Shown here: piece after piece, positions 47,743 to 60,971 of the stretch
Layout of the letters: every line of letters starts with the position of its first letter
Position numbering within the stretch: the stretch's first letter is position 1
Origin: Elysia chlorotica
Taxonomy: Eukaryota; Mollusca; Gastropoda; Plakobranchidae
Direction: 5' to 3'
NCBI GenBank assembly: GCA_003991915.1
Contig: RQTK01000076.1
Coordinates: 15,956 to 79,955 of the forward strand
DNA: 64,000 bases
The notes under the pieces: model-generated
Seen by the model: only the letters and a program-made list of their open reading frames with translations
What the model was told of the DNA's origin: nothing
The model's database searches: none
Program-made: the position numbers and the translations under genes

Positions 47743-48282
47743 ATGTTTTGTTTTGTTTGGTTTGTTTTTTTCTCAGATTTGAGTTCAGGCATGGATGTTT
47801 ATAATAATAGGCTTTAGTTTTTCTAATTTGTAACGATGATCTAGTTAATGATACAGGTGTATCTTGGTTCTCTTATTTATATTGAATATTGTTGTTCGAG
47901 CATGTTCCCTTTAACGGTGTCTTTCAGACCTTGGGATGGGTGGTTGGTTCAACACTGCTTTTAGAGTGAATATTGTGAACCATCACCGAATGGCCCTCAA
48001 CCATTCCCGTTTTTGTTTGAGTGTATGATTTCAGGAGAAATTTGAAATTTCCTTTATATCTTTGTCTCCTATAGTTAAGCGGCCTTTGCAATCCTTTGCT
48101 GTTTTTTCTTCCTTTCATCATGATGTTTTAATGAGCGTTTTATTTATTGCATCTTTTAACACCATAATTCCTGAAAATATAGATAACGGCTGTAGAAAAA
48201 CAACTCCTATCCATTACAATAGTAACAATAATAGTAACGATAGTAATATTTTATCTCGCTATCCCAGCAAATGGGAACTTTT
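47743..48282. other. AT-rich stretch 3' of the LINE fragment
   Basis: Could include LINE 3' untranslated sequence, given the minus-strand orientation of that remnant. A 65-codon minus frame at 47924-48121 has no assignable motif. Confidence 0.3.
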
Positions 48283-48705
48283 CTAATTGACTAGCCATTT
48301 GTGCCTCCTGTTAGTTTCAAGTTCAAAAGTTAATTTTAAATCATGAACTTTTTCATATTCCATTTTACTTATGCACATTTTCGCTATAAGAATGATCATA
48401 TTTATTTCATTTGTTATATTCTGATTGTTTATAAGGACTGGGTTCTCGCTGAAAGTACCAAAAAAGCGCAACCTTTTTCATTTACGCCAGTTTTAAATCC
48501 GGTTTTTGTTTGAATGTATTTGGCGACAAACATCCAAAGACCCTTAAGCCTTCTACAATGAAAAAAGAAATGCTCAATGAAATCATGCACTCCACAGGAT
48601 TCATATTGACTTGTTTCCTCGATCTTCATTTTATGGAAAAAATATATTAGTCGGGTAAATGTTGTACAGAATTTTAAAATGTAAAAGCCTTAGCTTAGCC
48701 TCTTT
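48283..48705 (-). mobile_element. LINE (non-LTR retrotransposon) C-terminal fragment, frameshifted
   Basis: The minus strand encodes the C-terminal zinc-binding part that follows reverse transcriptase in L1/Tx1-type LINEs. In order: FKILYNIYPTNIFF (about 48690-48645), a frameshift, MKIEETSQYESCGVHDF, IEHFFFHCRRLKGLW (Cys, His and Cys of the zinc-binding motif), a second frameshift near 48470, and INMIILIAKMCISKMEYEK. These pieces match the family order: cleft after the thumb, Cys/His motif, then the hydrophobic I-L-I-A-K-x-x-I-x-K helix. The rest of reverse transcriptase and the endonuclease are missing, so it is a dead 5'-truncated copy. Confidence 0.75.
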
Positions 48706-49138
48706 ACATGATAATATGCCCACCCAGAAATACGGTAAGATATTAACATCATATTTTTGTATCCAGAAGTCTATACCGCATGTGGTAGCCCCTTTTTATA
48801 TTTACTATCATTTCTCTCAACTGTTTATTTTTTAGTGAAAAGATGTTTTTAGTGATATCACTGAGATCAGCGTCTAGATGTAGATTAAGATTAGTAATTA
48901 AAAGTTTGAGTGTTATTGTGAGCATTAAAAAAGATGTTCTTCCAGTTTTTATTTATAGCGCAGCGCACTGCTACATAGCTAAGAAAAATACTGGCATAGT
49001 TCCCAATTGTTGTCTCTAGCCTCAACTAAACTTTTCCACTAGTTATTGATGAGCATTTGTCCAATATAGCTTATCTGAATCCCTCGAACTTTTTATTCTT
49101 CTCTTTCCCACAACTTCTCTCCACATCCATATCCCGCT

Positions 49139-49141
<3 letters not shown>
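48706..49141. other. AT-rich stretch, possibly more LINE
   Basis: If the LINE extends further 5', it would lie here. I can read only weak fragments (for example VNIKRG-like) and do not extend the call. Confidence 0.3.
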
Positions 49142-49185
<44 letters not shown>

Positions 49186-49200
49186 AGAGAGAGAGGGAAA
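49142..49200. repeat. (GA)n microsatellite
   Basis: Pure GA with a TTAGA interruption near 49183. Confidence 0.95.
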
Positions 49201-49817
49201 GACATAAAGAGATGTTTGCTTTTCATTACGCCAAATAAAAAAAAACCCACGAGATAAGATTCGTTAAATAGGGAAAAAAACGGTTTCGCCAAGTCTACAT
49301 TGTATCTTTGCACACATGGTAGCCAAGATGGGAGTATTACTACTTAACACATATTAAACTATAACCAAAAAAAAAAACCCCGAACGGTGCACTCTATTTC
49401 AAGGCTGGGGAAAAATAAAAATGTGATGAAAACTGCCTCGTGATCCAATAGCAACCTGTGTAATGAATAAAACTCACGCTCTTTTTCCATAATGTTATCA
49501 ATTTTAGATTTTGAATTCTAATTTAAATGGTATTTATCAGGTTCGACCGTCTACGCGTGTGAGATAAAAGCAGAAAATATAGAGATATTTAATAATAAAA
49601 ACAACAAGAACAACAACAAAACAACAGACGTCTTGATAAGAGACGAAAATTGCTGGAGTGGTTAGTCTGTATGACTTTGTTTTGCGAGGTGTATACAACT
49701 GTTTATTATGCTCCGTGTCTGTATCATTCTGCTTGTCCCCCTAATGCCGATTCTGTTTTATTCACTTCGCCCTATCTTCTCTTTCTCCATCTATCCCTTT
49801 CTATCCCCCCATCTCTC
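49201..49817. other. AT-rich stretch
   Basis: No supported feature. Confidence 0.4.
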
Positions 49818-49828
49818 TCACCCTCTCT

Positions 49829-49893
<65 letters not shown>
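49818..49893. repeat. (CT)n microsatellite
   Basis: CT run, pure from about 49833. Confidence 0.95.
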
Positions 49894-49896
<3 letters not shown>

Positions 49897-50044
49897 AAAA
49901 GGGTACATGTTTCCTTCAGTTTTGAATAGTTGAAAAGTTTTGATTACGTTTGAACCTCAGATTTCCCAGACATTCTTTCCTACAATCAGTTGTTATTTCA
50001 ATTACTAAAAAGATAGCCAAGCCCAGTCCCAGCTTTAATCTTAG
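49894..50044. other. Spacer
   Basis: Unassigned. Confidence 0.4.
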
Positions 50045-50720
50045 TAATTAAAGTGGAGAAGATAATGATGTTGTGGAGCCAAATGGAGGAAAATGAGAAG
50101 ACCAAAAAACGGCCTTTTTTGTCACGTGTTTATATTCTCCAACCTCATCATTAGTACCTCTTTGTGAAATCCGCAACATTTCTCTTTTCTTTTCGCCTGC
50201 AACTGTGACTTTCTTAAACCCGGTAATTACTTCGGTTCTAGGATTAGCAGCCAATGTTTTCGCCCCCAGGCAGCTCAAAGTGAAAACAAATTTAACGGTT
50301 CTGAGAGCCGGCCTCCAGGCTCGTGGCCTGGTGTTGAAATCAGCACCGATAGATTGGGTCAGCGGGCCAATTCTAATCTGTTTGGAGGGCCAGAAAGAAA
50401 AGAGAGGCACAAGATTAAAAGAGACAGAAAGGGAAGAGATGTTAAGGTGTGTGGACCTTCTCAGTAGTTGTGCGGTTAATCAGATTAGTGGTTGGTGTTT
50501 ACGAAGTAACGCCTCCCGTCTGGAGTTTCGGTCTGACACTCTGATCGTTTCCTTATTTCCTGGAAGCAATGCTTCCCGGATTCTGGCATCGCTAGTGAAT
50601 GTGTTATTATCTCCAGCCGTTGGATTGTACTGTTGCGTTTTCCAGGTCTGCACTAAAACGTGGTCGGTGTAACAAAACATCCGCCTGAACATCTTGAGGG
50701 CGAGTTCCTCGGTTTGAATC
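50045..50720. other. GC-richer island open on both strands
   Basis: The plus strand is open for 155 codons (50205-50672) and the minus strand for 120 codons (50048-50410). Neither translation shows a family I know, and I found no clean splice pair. Two similar pieces, AACGCCTCCCGTCTGGAG and AATGCTTCCCGGATTCTGG, lie about 60 bp apart. A B-box-like GGTTTGAATCTTAGG near 50710 could be the end of another SINE head. It may be an exon, a pseudogene or an unclassified repeat. Confidence 0.25.
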
Positions 50721-51314
50721 TTAGGCTGTTAAAAGATGAGCCTCGATAGCATTACCTTTTGAAGTGAAGACTTATTGTGTAAAATAACTATCAAATACAA
50801 AAATAATGTACACTGAACCACAACAGGTACGTGTAGTACAAGATCTAGCTAGGTGTAAAATGACTTTTGTTTAGGAAAGCGGGGGGCGGGATGACATTGA
50901 CAATAGAAGAAGGATTTTTTTTAAATCTTCGAATTAAAGAATTATATAGATTATTTCAAGCGCATAGACTATACACAATAACAAGAGTCTTATATTTATA
51001 TTGTTACAACTTTTTGACGATCAATCCATACGAATGAGTTAAAATTTTCAAAATATGCTACAGCTCTTCATTACTTCTCAAGGTCTACTAAAAACGTGGC
51101 ATCTGATGAAGCAACATTTTTTTAAATAACAATTTTTTTAGTTGATCCATGCGTGAGTAGATTACATAAATACAAGTAATAATTAGGACTTACCAAACAA
51201 TTATTTGTTACTTTAAAAAGTTATCGCCATAACTTCTGATCCTCCAACATAGGTTAACCAATTATGAGACAACAAGCATGGATTGCAGCTTCACTTAAAC
51301 GTATGTTTTCATTA
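50721..51314. other. AT-rich stretch
   Basis: Nothing supported. Confidence 0.4.
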
Positions 51315-51700
51315 TTTCAGTACAATTAATATCGGAAGCACAGACGATGTTGGACGCACCGTAGTGAGTCGGCAATCAGGCCAATTGTTGGCGCTCTCAA
51401 CTCCCCAGACTCCAATGTGGACATCCGCCTACTCCTCCACGGTTCACAAAAAGTGAAATTCAAGTCGCACAGTAGGGAGCGGATTAGCCCACTCAGACAG
51501 TTTCCAAACAACCTTACCATACCCTCAAGAAATTTGCTCAGGCTAATGCAAAGACACTTGAAGTTGAAACGAATCAGAGTGATTGAATTTTGCGGGCGAT
51601 CGATGTGTTGTTATATCCCTAACAGCTGCTGTAGGGGGAGAATGCCGTTCTTTCTCTATAGATCGTTAATCGTAACATCGACAGCGAGAAACTACTAAAC
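51315..51700 (+). other. Exon-like GC-richer segment
   Basis: An acceptor-like TTTCATTATTTCAG precedes 51321. In one plus frame about 44 codons are open (TINIGSTDDVGRTVVS) to a stop. In another, a long frame (ESAIRPIVGALNSPDSNVD, then LLLHGSQKVKFKSHS) is open to about 51698. The minus strand is also open for 64 codons. GC is raised across the segment. No family is recognised, so I cannot choose strand or frame. Confidence 0.25.
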
Positions 51701-52502
51701 TAAAACAAGAACCTTAAAAAATATAAAGATAAATCCGATGGATACCAATCTCTTAAAAATGCTTAAAAGAACATATGTATTAGCCTTCGCCTTCACAATC
51801 AACGGTCTTCTCAACCCAATCGCCAGAAGCACGTACTGTATTTTAAGATAAACTCGCGACAATAATGTTCCAGAATTGAGCAAACTCTAGGCTTCCAAAA
51901 AACAATATCAGGCATGTTCAATGAAAAACAAAACAAAAACAAGTTGCATTAAAACGAAAGTGAGCTTTATTCTTTAAAATATTAGGTACTGTTATGACTG
52001 TTCCCATTCTTAGACTACTTTCTGAATTCTTCCTGATCAGGATACTGGTCTCTGATAAAATCAATATTACCCTTATTTAAAAAAAAATGTGTTCACTTCA
52101 GTTAATTCGGTGACGTTGCCTGTTATTTTGAGCAGTCTCTAGAAAACCTAAACGCATTTGTACTTAGGTTAAACAGACATTTTTAGCATGGAACTAAAAT
52201 GTATTTCCAATATATAAAAAATGACTTTAAGTCAATTGTACACTACACTTCATTGAAAATTTTAAACGAACTGTTCCTATATTTCCTTCTAGTTTTGCAG
52301 AAATGTTATCACTTATACAATACTAATTCTCCTACTGCCGTTTGGATTTTAGATTATGCACAACAGTGATTAGAAGTTGATAATTATTGTCTGCTATTTT
52401 TTCTTTTATTTAAAGATTCACCGACATCCGTTGCGTGTAAATCAGCAATATCTTCTTGTCAGTCTCTCTTTGTCTTTCAGTCTGTGTGTCTCTCACTCAC
52501 TA
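51701..52502. other. AT-rich stretch
   Basis: Nothing supported. Confidence 0.4.
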
Positions 52503-52557
<55 letters not shown>

Positions 52558-52560
52558 CCT
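52503..52560. repeat. (CT)n microsatellite
   Basis: CT run with one TTT interruption. Confidence 0.95.
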
Positions 52561-52975
52561 TACAATCTCTATTTTTCTGTTCCACCGATCTTATTCATTT
52601 CCCCTATGGAAATGTCATTAACAAATTTGGCTTTTTTACGCAAGAGACGGTTGTGTTCGCTCCTTACTTTCGCCTAACAAGTGTATAACAAAGAAGGCGT
52701 AAAAAAATGAGGATATCAAGATGTATTCATCGTCATAAGTGCACTGCTAACCACAAAGAAAGAAGATTTATTGTTTCGATTATCAGGAACACTTTGTAAC
52801 GTCCATAGAGTAGCGGACGAGTGTTTTTTCCTTTCCTTTTTCGTGGAAAAGAAATCGGGGAGGGTTAAGGATATGAGTAAAATAAAAGTGGACACTAACG
52901 TAATGTATTTTGATAAGAACTATTAACATGAGTAAAGTATTTAGACATAAATATTAATGGAGCTTAGCAATAAGA
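52561..52975. other. Unique stretch
   Basis: Nothing supported. Confidence 0.4.
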
Positions 52976-52976
52976 A

Positions 52977-53007
<31 letters not shown>

Positions 53008-53026
53008 TAGATAGATAGATAAATAA

Positions 53027-53123
<97 letters not shown>

Positions 53124-53136
53124 AAGAGAGAGAGTG
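52976..53136. repeat. GA-GATA-GA compound microsatellite
   Basis: GA to 53003, GATA with two AATA variants to about 53122, then a short GA and GTGA end. Confidence 0.97.
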
Positions 53137-53144
53137 AGTGAGTG

Positions 53145-53210
53145 AGTTTGTTTTACGGCACCTCAGCACGGTAACGGCTATGTTGTGCCCATGATGTCTT
53201 GAGGGACGAA
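53145..53210. repeat. Possible SINE or other repeat fragment
   Basis: TTTGTTTTACGGCACCTCAGC, followed by ACGGTAACGGCTATGTTGTG, is of higher complexity and GC than its surroundings and sits next to the GATA tract. It reads like the conserved end of a dispersed invertebrate repeat, but no second copy is in the window. Confidence 0.25.
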
Positions 53211-54075
53211 AAAAAAAAAAAGAATTACATTTAGCATGTCGGGATACTGAGACAAAGGTAGGCAGAGAGAAAACAGGAGGAAAACTACTTTTACGTCGAC
53301 AAAAATGAGAAAGAGACCAAGACATTTCTTGGCATGTTGAAAATAACACACATACACGAAATTGTGAGTTCATATTTTTCATGAGTAGGGAATAATATTG
53401 ACAATGGTCTAAAAAATTATTTGAAAGAAGTCAACCCAATGCAATATAAAAATATATTAAATTGAACTTTTTATTATTTCAAACTCAGCGTCGTTTTAAA
53501 GTATTTAACTGTGTTACATTTAAAATATTTTATAGCCGAAGAAATGTGCCTACACCTTAGTTTCGACTCAGTTATGTTTTTCTTTCACGTTCTCAGATAA
53601 TGACTATAATATTTATTATGTTTAGTAAGTTTTACTGCCTCTCTTTATTTCAATTTTATTAATATGTCCCTACTAATATTTAAACAATATCGGTTTTTTT
53701 GTTTTCAGGGAAAAGTTGTTATTTGTGCAATTATTGTACTTCTTTGCCTTTTTTACAACATATTGTCGAACCTGTTTTGTCGCTTTTGGTGGCAAGATAA
53801 TCTGTGGTGTAAACAGTCTATGGGTTCGAATAATCATCGGCCTCTTCGTTCACTAAAAATTCACTAAGTTCAGGCCAGTAAAATAGTAACTAGCTGAGTC
53901 AAAAGTCCCGGAAACGCCGCTATCTTTATCTTTTCGCGGCAGCGACTTCCAATGACATAATTGACGTTAGTTTTTGAACCCCTCTATGGGATAGCCTGGT
54001 TTCTGAAAAAAAAAGCACCGAACAGAAAAGCAAACAGAAAACAAGCAACAGCAATATATCTTTGTCTATGACTCT
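53211..54075. other. AT-rich stretch
   Basis: A good acceptor-like CGGTTTTTTTGTTTTCAG at about 53709 opens a 52-codon frame with a hydrophobic start (GKVVICAIIVLLCLFYN). With no donor or homology I do not call it. Confidence 0.25.
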
Positions 54076-54134
<59 letters not shown>

Positions 54135-54150
54135 CCTATCTCTCTGCTCA
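54076..54150. repeat. (CT)n microsatellite
   Basis: CT run, pure from about 54082 to 54132, impure at the ends. Confidence 0.95.
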
Positions 54151-55216
54151 TCTCTCTTTGTCTACCTCCGTCTCTTACATTCACTCTTTCTCTCTCATCC
54201 ATACCATCACCGTTTTGAAATCATAAAACAAAAACCGAGAACATTGATGTAGCTTGTTCAGATTCATGTATTGATTTATTTCAATCAGCTTGCAAGGAAA
54301 ATAATTCTCGCTAAAGAAAATACTTAGCAAATTGTGTTGTGGACAAAACAGTTAACTGTAGTCTAACTTTACTTACCCTTGAAATTATTGTCGAGAAAAA
54401 AAAATTGGTGGCCTGCAAAGAGGAATAAGTCATTAGCAGGTTATTTGAAAACATTTTTTCACAAACAAATCTAGATAATACCATAATACCAAGAATTAAT
54501 CGTTCACATAATTGTTTATCCATTTATATACCTTTTATGAACATATGCGTTTGTTCTTATTTAATATTGTTAACTAGAAACTTAAAAAATACAATTCAAT
54601 GCAGTTAAATCTATGTCAAAGACAAAACGTAATCTTTAACAGACTTGAATTCGCATACTAAAGTTTGAGAGCTGTTTTTTTTTTCAAACCAAATTTGTAC
54701 AAATTGATTTTGAATGAGACATATGGGGGTAATGAAAAGGCCACAGACACACGTTTCATCTGCTTGTGAGTATATTATTCTATTAAACATATACACACAT
54801 TCTTTAACATCTGCGGCCACTTATTGGTCAGTCAGCACGTTACTTATTTTCTTATTCAATACAATAACGTAGATTATATTTAATCATTCCCGTCCTCGAT
54901 AATATTCCTACTGCTTACGATTTACACTATAGACTTAACCAAACTTGACATGTTACAAGCCAAATTAAAATAATGGCCAGGCATCATTGGTGATACAATC
55001 ATGATTGTACCAGCACCATTGCCGGACTGATGCAAGATGCCTCTGCCACTGTCACTGCCAAGCACGTTTTAATTGCAGTCCAGTAGTAACCATAGCGGAA
55101 ACAAGGGGTCCTCCAACAGGACTGTTGCCTTCACTGCCCATATTCCCAGAGGGACATGCGTACATCACTTCTCTGTTTGTTCCTTTCTTTCTAGTCCTCA
55201 CTATTCACATATTATC
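54151..55216. other. AT-rich stretch with a GC-richer end
   Basis: About 55005-55180 is GC-richer and open on plus before running into the CT tract. No domain is recognised. Confidence 0.3.
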
Positions 55217-55218
55217 TC

Positions 55219-55279
<61 letters not shown>

Positions 55280-55280
55280 A

Positions 55281-55349
<69 letters not shown>

Positions 55350-55390
55350 ATATACATATATTTATTCTCTCTCTCTTTCTATCCTCTTTA

Positions 55391-55443
<53 letters not shown>

Positions 55444-55480
55444 TCTTTCTCCCTTTGACTGTCTCTCTCTCTCGTGTCCT
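55217..55480. repeat. Compound CT microsatellite
   Basis: Three CT runs separated by TATCTATC and a unique ATATATCATATACATATATT segment. About 260 bp in all. The 159- and 185-codon frames across it are Ser-Leu strings. Confidence 0.96.
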
Positions 55481-56213
55481 TCTCGCTTTCATTATTTCAT
55501 TTGCTTCTTTTCTTCTGTTTGTCTGTCTCTTCGACTTTCTGCCTGTCTTTAAATATGTTTGATTGTGTCGGTCTTTCTGTTTATCAGCCTGTCACTCAGT
55601 CTCTGTTTCTCTTTCCCTCATCAATGTAAGGTTTCATAATCATTTATTCTCAAGAGGATGCACATGCTATACTATTGCTTGTTCGCACGAACAGTCTCTC
55701 CTACCCATCATGTCACCGTGAATTGTGACAATGCCTTTGGGAGTGCCTATAATATATGAGCATGCTATTTTTTAGAAGATAAACGCTTGTCACGTGAAAA
55801 TAGTTTAAACCAATTTAAAGTCTTCTAAAACAACTGGGAGGTGAGTTTTATTCACCATAAACCACTGTTCCCTTCATTTGCTTATGCATTGTAATAGTAT
55901 GGCTATACATGTGCGTTATCTAACCTTAGATGCGATGGTCATGTTAAACGATGAATAAACTGCACTTTTAATTCATTACATGGTTGGATCTATATCAATA
56001 AAACTCATTATTTAATTTAACCGCTATTTAATAGATTTGCCCGATAACAGTTTTGACCATGCACTATTATGTAATATACAACAATGTTTAAAAGAGCCAT
56101 TAACACTTAAAGCATATCAAAGATGTAGAATATAATTGGCATGAAAGGAAATATTTGTTTCAGAAAGCGAGGAAGTCTGGTTAGGTGATGAGAGAGACAG
56201 AAAAAAAAATGAT
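55481..56213. other. AT-rich stretch
   Basis: Nothing supported. Confidence 0.4.
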
Positions 56214-56215
56214 AT

Positions 56216-56299
<84 letters not shown>

Positions 56300-56300
56300 T
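56214..56300. repeat. (GATA)n microsatellite
   Basis: Pure GATA run of about 20 units. Confidence 0.97.
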
Positions 56301-56390
56301 AAGAGAGATCAATAGAGAGAGATAGAAAGAGATGTAAAGAGAGAAAGAGATCATCGAACAATGTCCAGTCCATGTTTCAAATAACCCTGA

Positions 56391-56643
56391 TTTGTCGTGA
56401 CCCGGATGCGGATGTCAGTGTCAGGAGCAAAGCCAGGGATTTGCCACTTCAGATGCTTAGGCTACCGAACAGCTTGGTTCTATCTCCATCTTATTTTCAA
56501 TGGAGATGGAACAATATAACTCTGGGCCGACGAGATGCTTAAGCCTTAACATACATGTATTTTGTTCGCTGTATGTTTCATCTTTATCGCATTGAGCTTT
56601 AACAACCTGGGATGGTGAGTGGAAGAGGGATTTAAAAAAAAAC
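56391..56643. repeat. ~250-bp duplicated segment, copy A
   Basis: Matches 56910-57160: GGATGCGGATGTCAGTGTCAG, CCGAACAGCTTGGTTCTATC, AATGGAGATGGAAC, and GGATGGTGAGTGGAAGAG at the end. The copies are separated by a long GA tract. Each contains a nested inverted pair, TCTATCTCCATCTTATTTT and AATGGAGATGGA. Confidence 0.9.
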
Positions 56644-56723
56644 GTATTTTTTTAAGACAGGGAAAAAAGAGAGTTATTGAGAGAATGAGAGAGAACAAAA
56701 AGAGAAGGGACAATACAGAAAAA

Positions 56724-56900
<177 letters not shown>

Positions 56901-56909
56901 GAACATTGT

Positions 56910-57160
56910 CGTGGTCCGGATGCGGGTATCAATGTCAGGAGCAAAGCTAGAGATTAACCTCTTCAGATGCTGCCGAACAGCTTGGTTCTATCTCCATCTT
57001 ATTTTAAATGGAGATGGAACAGTCTAGCTCTGAGCCGACGAGGTTGTTAAGCCATAACATACGTGTATTTCGCTCCATACATGTTTCATCTTAATAGCAT
57101 TGGGCGATAACAATCTGGAATGGTGAGTGGAAGAGAGATTGAAAAACATAATTTAAAAAG
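56910..57160. repeat. ~250-bp duplicated segment, copy B
   Basis: Second copy of 56391-56643, with scattered substitutions. It ends at GTGAGTGGAAGAGAGATT. Confidence 0.9.
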
Positions 57161-57177
57161 GTGTAAAGTAACATTGT

Positions 57178-57306
57178 AGCTTAACGTCGAACCTGACCAA
57201 TAGATTATCTATATTGTATACCGGTCCCAAGACCAACGTCTGACAAATTTAGGTGCTTCGACACAGGGGCAGTGCGGGGAATCCATGACTCTGCCTCAGT
57301 CGGTCA
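57178..57306 (-). repeat. SINE fragment lacking its head
   Basis: TTAACGTCGAACCTGACCAA, TATTGTATACCGGTCCCAAG, ACCAACGTCTGACAAATTT and CTGCCTCAGTCGGTCA follow the tail-to-core order of the 1.25-kb SINE. The head is missing. Confidence 0.72.
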
Positions 57307-57384
57307 AAAATTAAGAGAGGGAAAAAAGAAAAGAGATATAGAGAGGAGGCAAGAGAAGAAAAAAAAGAGTTAAATACAAATCGA

Positions 57385-57385
57385 A

Positions 57386-57416
<31 letters not shown>
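57385..57416. repeat. (GACA)n microsatellite
   Basis: Short GACA run. Confidence 0.92.
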
Positions 57417-57417
<1 letters not shown>

Positions 57418-58834
57418 GAGGGAGATTGAGATTCTAGATAAAGACGATTAAGAGAAAAAAAAGACCAAGAGATAATAATTATAGAGAATACACAAGCAAA
57501 TAGATTCCACTACAGAATAATGTTCATTTAAAAAAAAAGAACATTGCTTTTAAATGCGATATTTTGATACTCCTTTAAACAACAAATCTAACAAAACTTA
57601 GATTTTTAAGCAGCTTGACTGTTTGATACAGATAAGAAATACAATTCTTTAAACGCTGATATCCCCAAATTGATTGCAACCTGTAAAACATCTACTTTGA
57701 TAGCTTCCATTTTCGAAAATGTTGATTGACAACAATCATACCCTTTGAAAGCGAGCTTGCACTTGTTTTTGTTTTTTTTCAAAACACCTGTACACACTCA
57801 CACGCAACACTTCCTATCTTTAAACTGAGCAATAAGTACACAGTGTGTAGTGACTTGTGATCAGCACTCGGTTTAATGATATGCAAACTTTGACACACTT
57901 AGAAGAAAGAATGGAGGGTAACTCTTTTATTAGTATTTTTTATAAATATTAGCAATTTTCATTACGTTAAGGCAGGCGATTATGTTTATTGATACCTTCT
58001 TTAAATAGTATAAACATTCGCCCGATATTTAGTGACATGAAAATCTTTAATTTACGAGCAGTTATTTTAGTTTAACAATTTAAAAATAACACAACTCAAC
58101 CGTTTTTTGAAAGAGGATGTTTCGTCGTGGTATATAAAACTGTCAAAATTGTCACTCAATCGAAGTCCGAAAGATAGTGGCAACACAACCTTTCACACCA
58201 CAAGCTTTATCTAAATTATAATCTCTTGTCATTGAATTCTCTGTCACCCTGTAGAACTCGCTTGCAAACAGCTCTAGAGCGTGACGGCACCTGTGCTGTT
58301 ACATGCATCTGTCATAAGAATTAAAAACTTGTTACCTTGTTGACTCCCATGTAATCAATGTATCCAATGTATTCAATATTTAACCTAATCATCAAAAACA
58401 GCTGCATGGCTTTCCGCCATGCACAACGCCCATCGTCGCTCTGTGATTATTCTGTTGACATGTTACTGCTTTAACAAAGCCCGGGTCTTTCATGATTGAG
58501 AGAAAATCAGACTGTCTCGTCTCTATCTGACCATCGACTTCTTTTTTTTTCTTCTCATTTTTCTAAACTTAATTTTCATTTGAATCATTATTTATGAGTA
58601 ACACCAGTTGTATAATTATTTTGCAACGTTTTATTTTCATTTTAAATTTGGTAGCAAAATAAACACATTTACATGCATTTTGTCAAAGTAACTTGGTAAC
58701 TGTAAAAGCACACCAAATGAGACTAAGAATGAAAAATAAAATTGTGGCTGTACACTACTGATTAGAACTTGATTGTAACTGGAAACATTTTACTAAGGCG
58801 ATTAAATGTTTAATAAGAATATTGTTTTGCATGT
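57417..58834. other. AT-rich stretch
   Basis: A TATATAAAA at 58131-58139 is followed by TCACTCAATC about 20-27 nt on, a weak promoter-like pair with no coding frame downstream. Nothing else is supported. Confidence 0.35.
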
Positions 58835-59011
58835 AAATAGAAATGTTACATACGTTTTGTGCGCAAACATCTTCGACCGATCTTTTATTGAATAACAGAG
58901 TACATACAATATTTGTTTAATGAGGGATTTCTAAATATCTATTTCAACAGCTGGGCTATAACGCAGATATGTCCCAAAACTAATACTTCATTTTTTCACC
59001 TGCTACCGGAA

Positions 59012-59405
<394 letters not shown>

Positions 59406-59519
59406 GATACTATTAATCTCAGACTTTTTCTTTTGTACTGAGACCGAACCAAAACTATAATTATTATTGCAAGAAATGCGGCTGATCAGTGGCTTTTTTG
59501 GATTATTTCTAAATGTCTA

Positions 59520-59668
59520 TCCTGGGAACCTAGGGTATATCGCGGGTGGTTCCCAAGAGGAACACATTATGTTTGATGTGCTGCCTCAGTGAGAGGGATA
59601 GAGAGATGGAAAGAGAGAGGGAGTAACAGAGTGAGAGAGAGAGAGAGAGCGGGGATACCATTTCTCTA
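59520..59668 (-). repeat. SINE core fragment interrupted by a GA tract
   Basis: GGTTCCCAAGAGGAACACAT, TGATGTGCTGCCTCAGTGAG and, after the GA-rich insert, GCGGGGATACCATT. In the 1.25-kb SINE, TGTGCTGCCACGAGACAGGG and CGGGGATACCATG are contiguous, so the GA repeat appears to have grown inside the SINE core. Confidence 0.6.
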
Positions 59669-60014
59669 AAACTATAATTATTGTGATCGAATCGGGAACG
59701 GGACTTCACATAATTATATAAACTAGAATAGATCCCATTCTTATCAAATCTTAGTTTTGAGGTAGTTATATTTTACCTAGTTTTAAATATGTACGAGATC
59801 GTTCAAATAACGTTTCTTAACTTTTCCTAGATTACAAAAAATAGAAATGTTACATACGTTTTGTGCGCAAACATTTTCGACCGATCTTTTATTGAATAAC
59901 AGAGTACATAAAATAGTTGTTTAATGAGGGATTTCTAAATATCTATTTTAACAGCTGGGCTTTAACGCAGATATGTCCCAAAACTAATACATCGTTTTTT
60001 CACCTGCTACCGGA

Positions 60015-60420
<406 letters not shown>

Positions 60421-60544
60421 GATACTATTAATCTCAGACTTTCTCTTTTGTACTTATACCGAACCAAAACTATAATTATTATTGCAAAAAACACGGCTGA
60501 TTAGTGGCTTGTTTGGATTATTTCTAAATGTCCATCCTGGGAAC

Positions 60545-60605
60545 CTAGGGTATATCGCGGGTGGTTCCCAAGAGGAACACATTATGTTTGATATGCTGCC
60601 TCAGT

Positions 60606-60651
<46 letters not shown>

Positions 60652-60795
60652 GAAAGAGAGAGAGACGGAGAGACAGATAGACAAAGAGGCAGGAACACAT
60701 TATGTTTGATGTGCTGCCTCAGTGAGAGGGATAGAGAGATGGAAAGAGAGAGGGAGTAACAGAGTGAGAGAGAGAGAGAGAGCGGGGATACCATT
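60545..60795 (-). repeat. SINE core fragment with duplicated GA insert
   Basis: AACACATTATGTTTGAT(A/G)TG, followed by CTGCCTCAGTGAGAG, occurs twice, at about 60575 and 60694, each followed by a GA tract. The second tract ends in GCGGGGATACC. Confidence 0.6.
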
Positions 60796-60971
60796 ACTCT
60801 AAAACTATAATTATTGTGATCGAATCGGGAACGGGACTTCACATAATTATATAAACTAGAACAGATCCCATTCTTATCAAATCTTAGTTTTGAGGTAGTT
60901 ATATTTTACCTAGTTTTAAATATGTACGAGATCGTTTTAAATAACCTTTCTTAACTTTTCCTAGATTACAA

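Noticed and set aside
55005..55562. 185- and 159-codon Ser/Leu-rich frames that look like membrane proteins
   Set aside because: They are translations of the CT tract. The GC-richer start has no recognised motif or donor.
58131..58160. TATATAAAA promoter
   Set aside because: Initiator spacing is short and no frame or transcript signal follows. In AT-rich DNA such matches are expected by chance.
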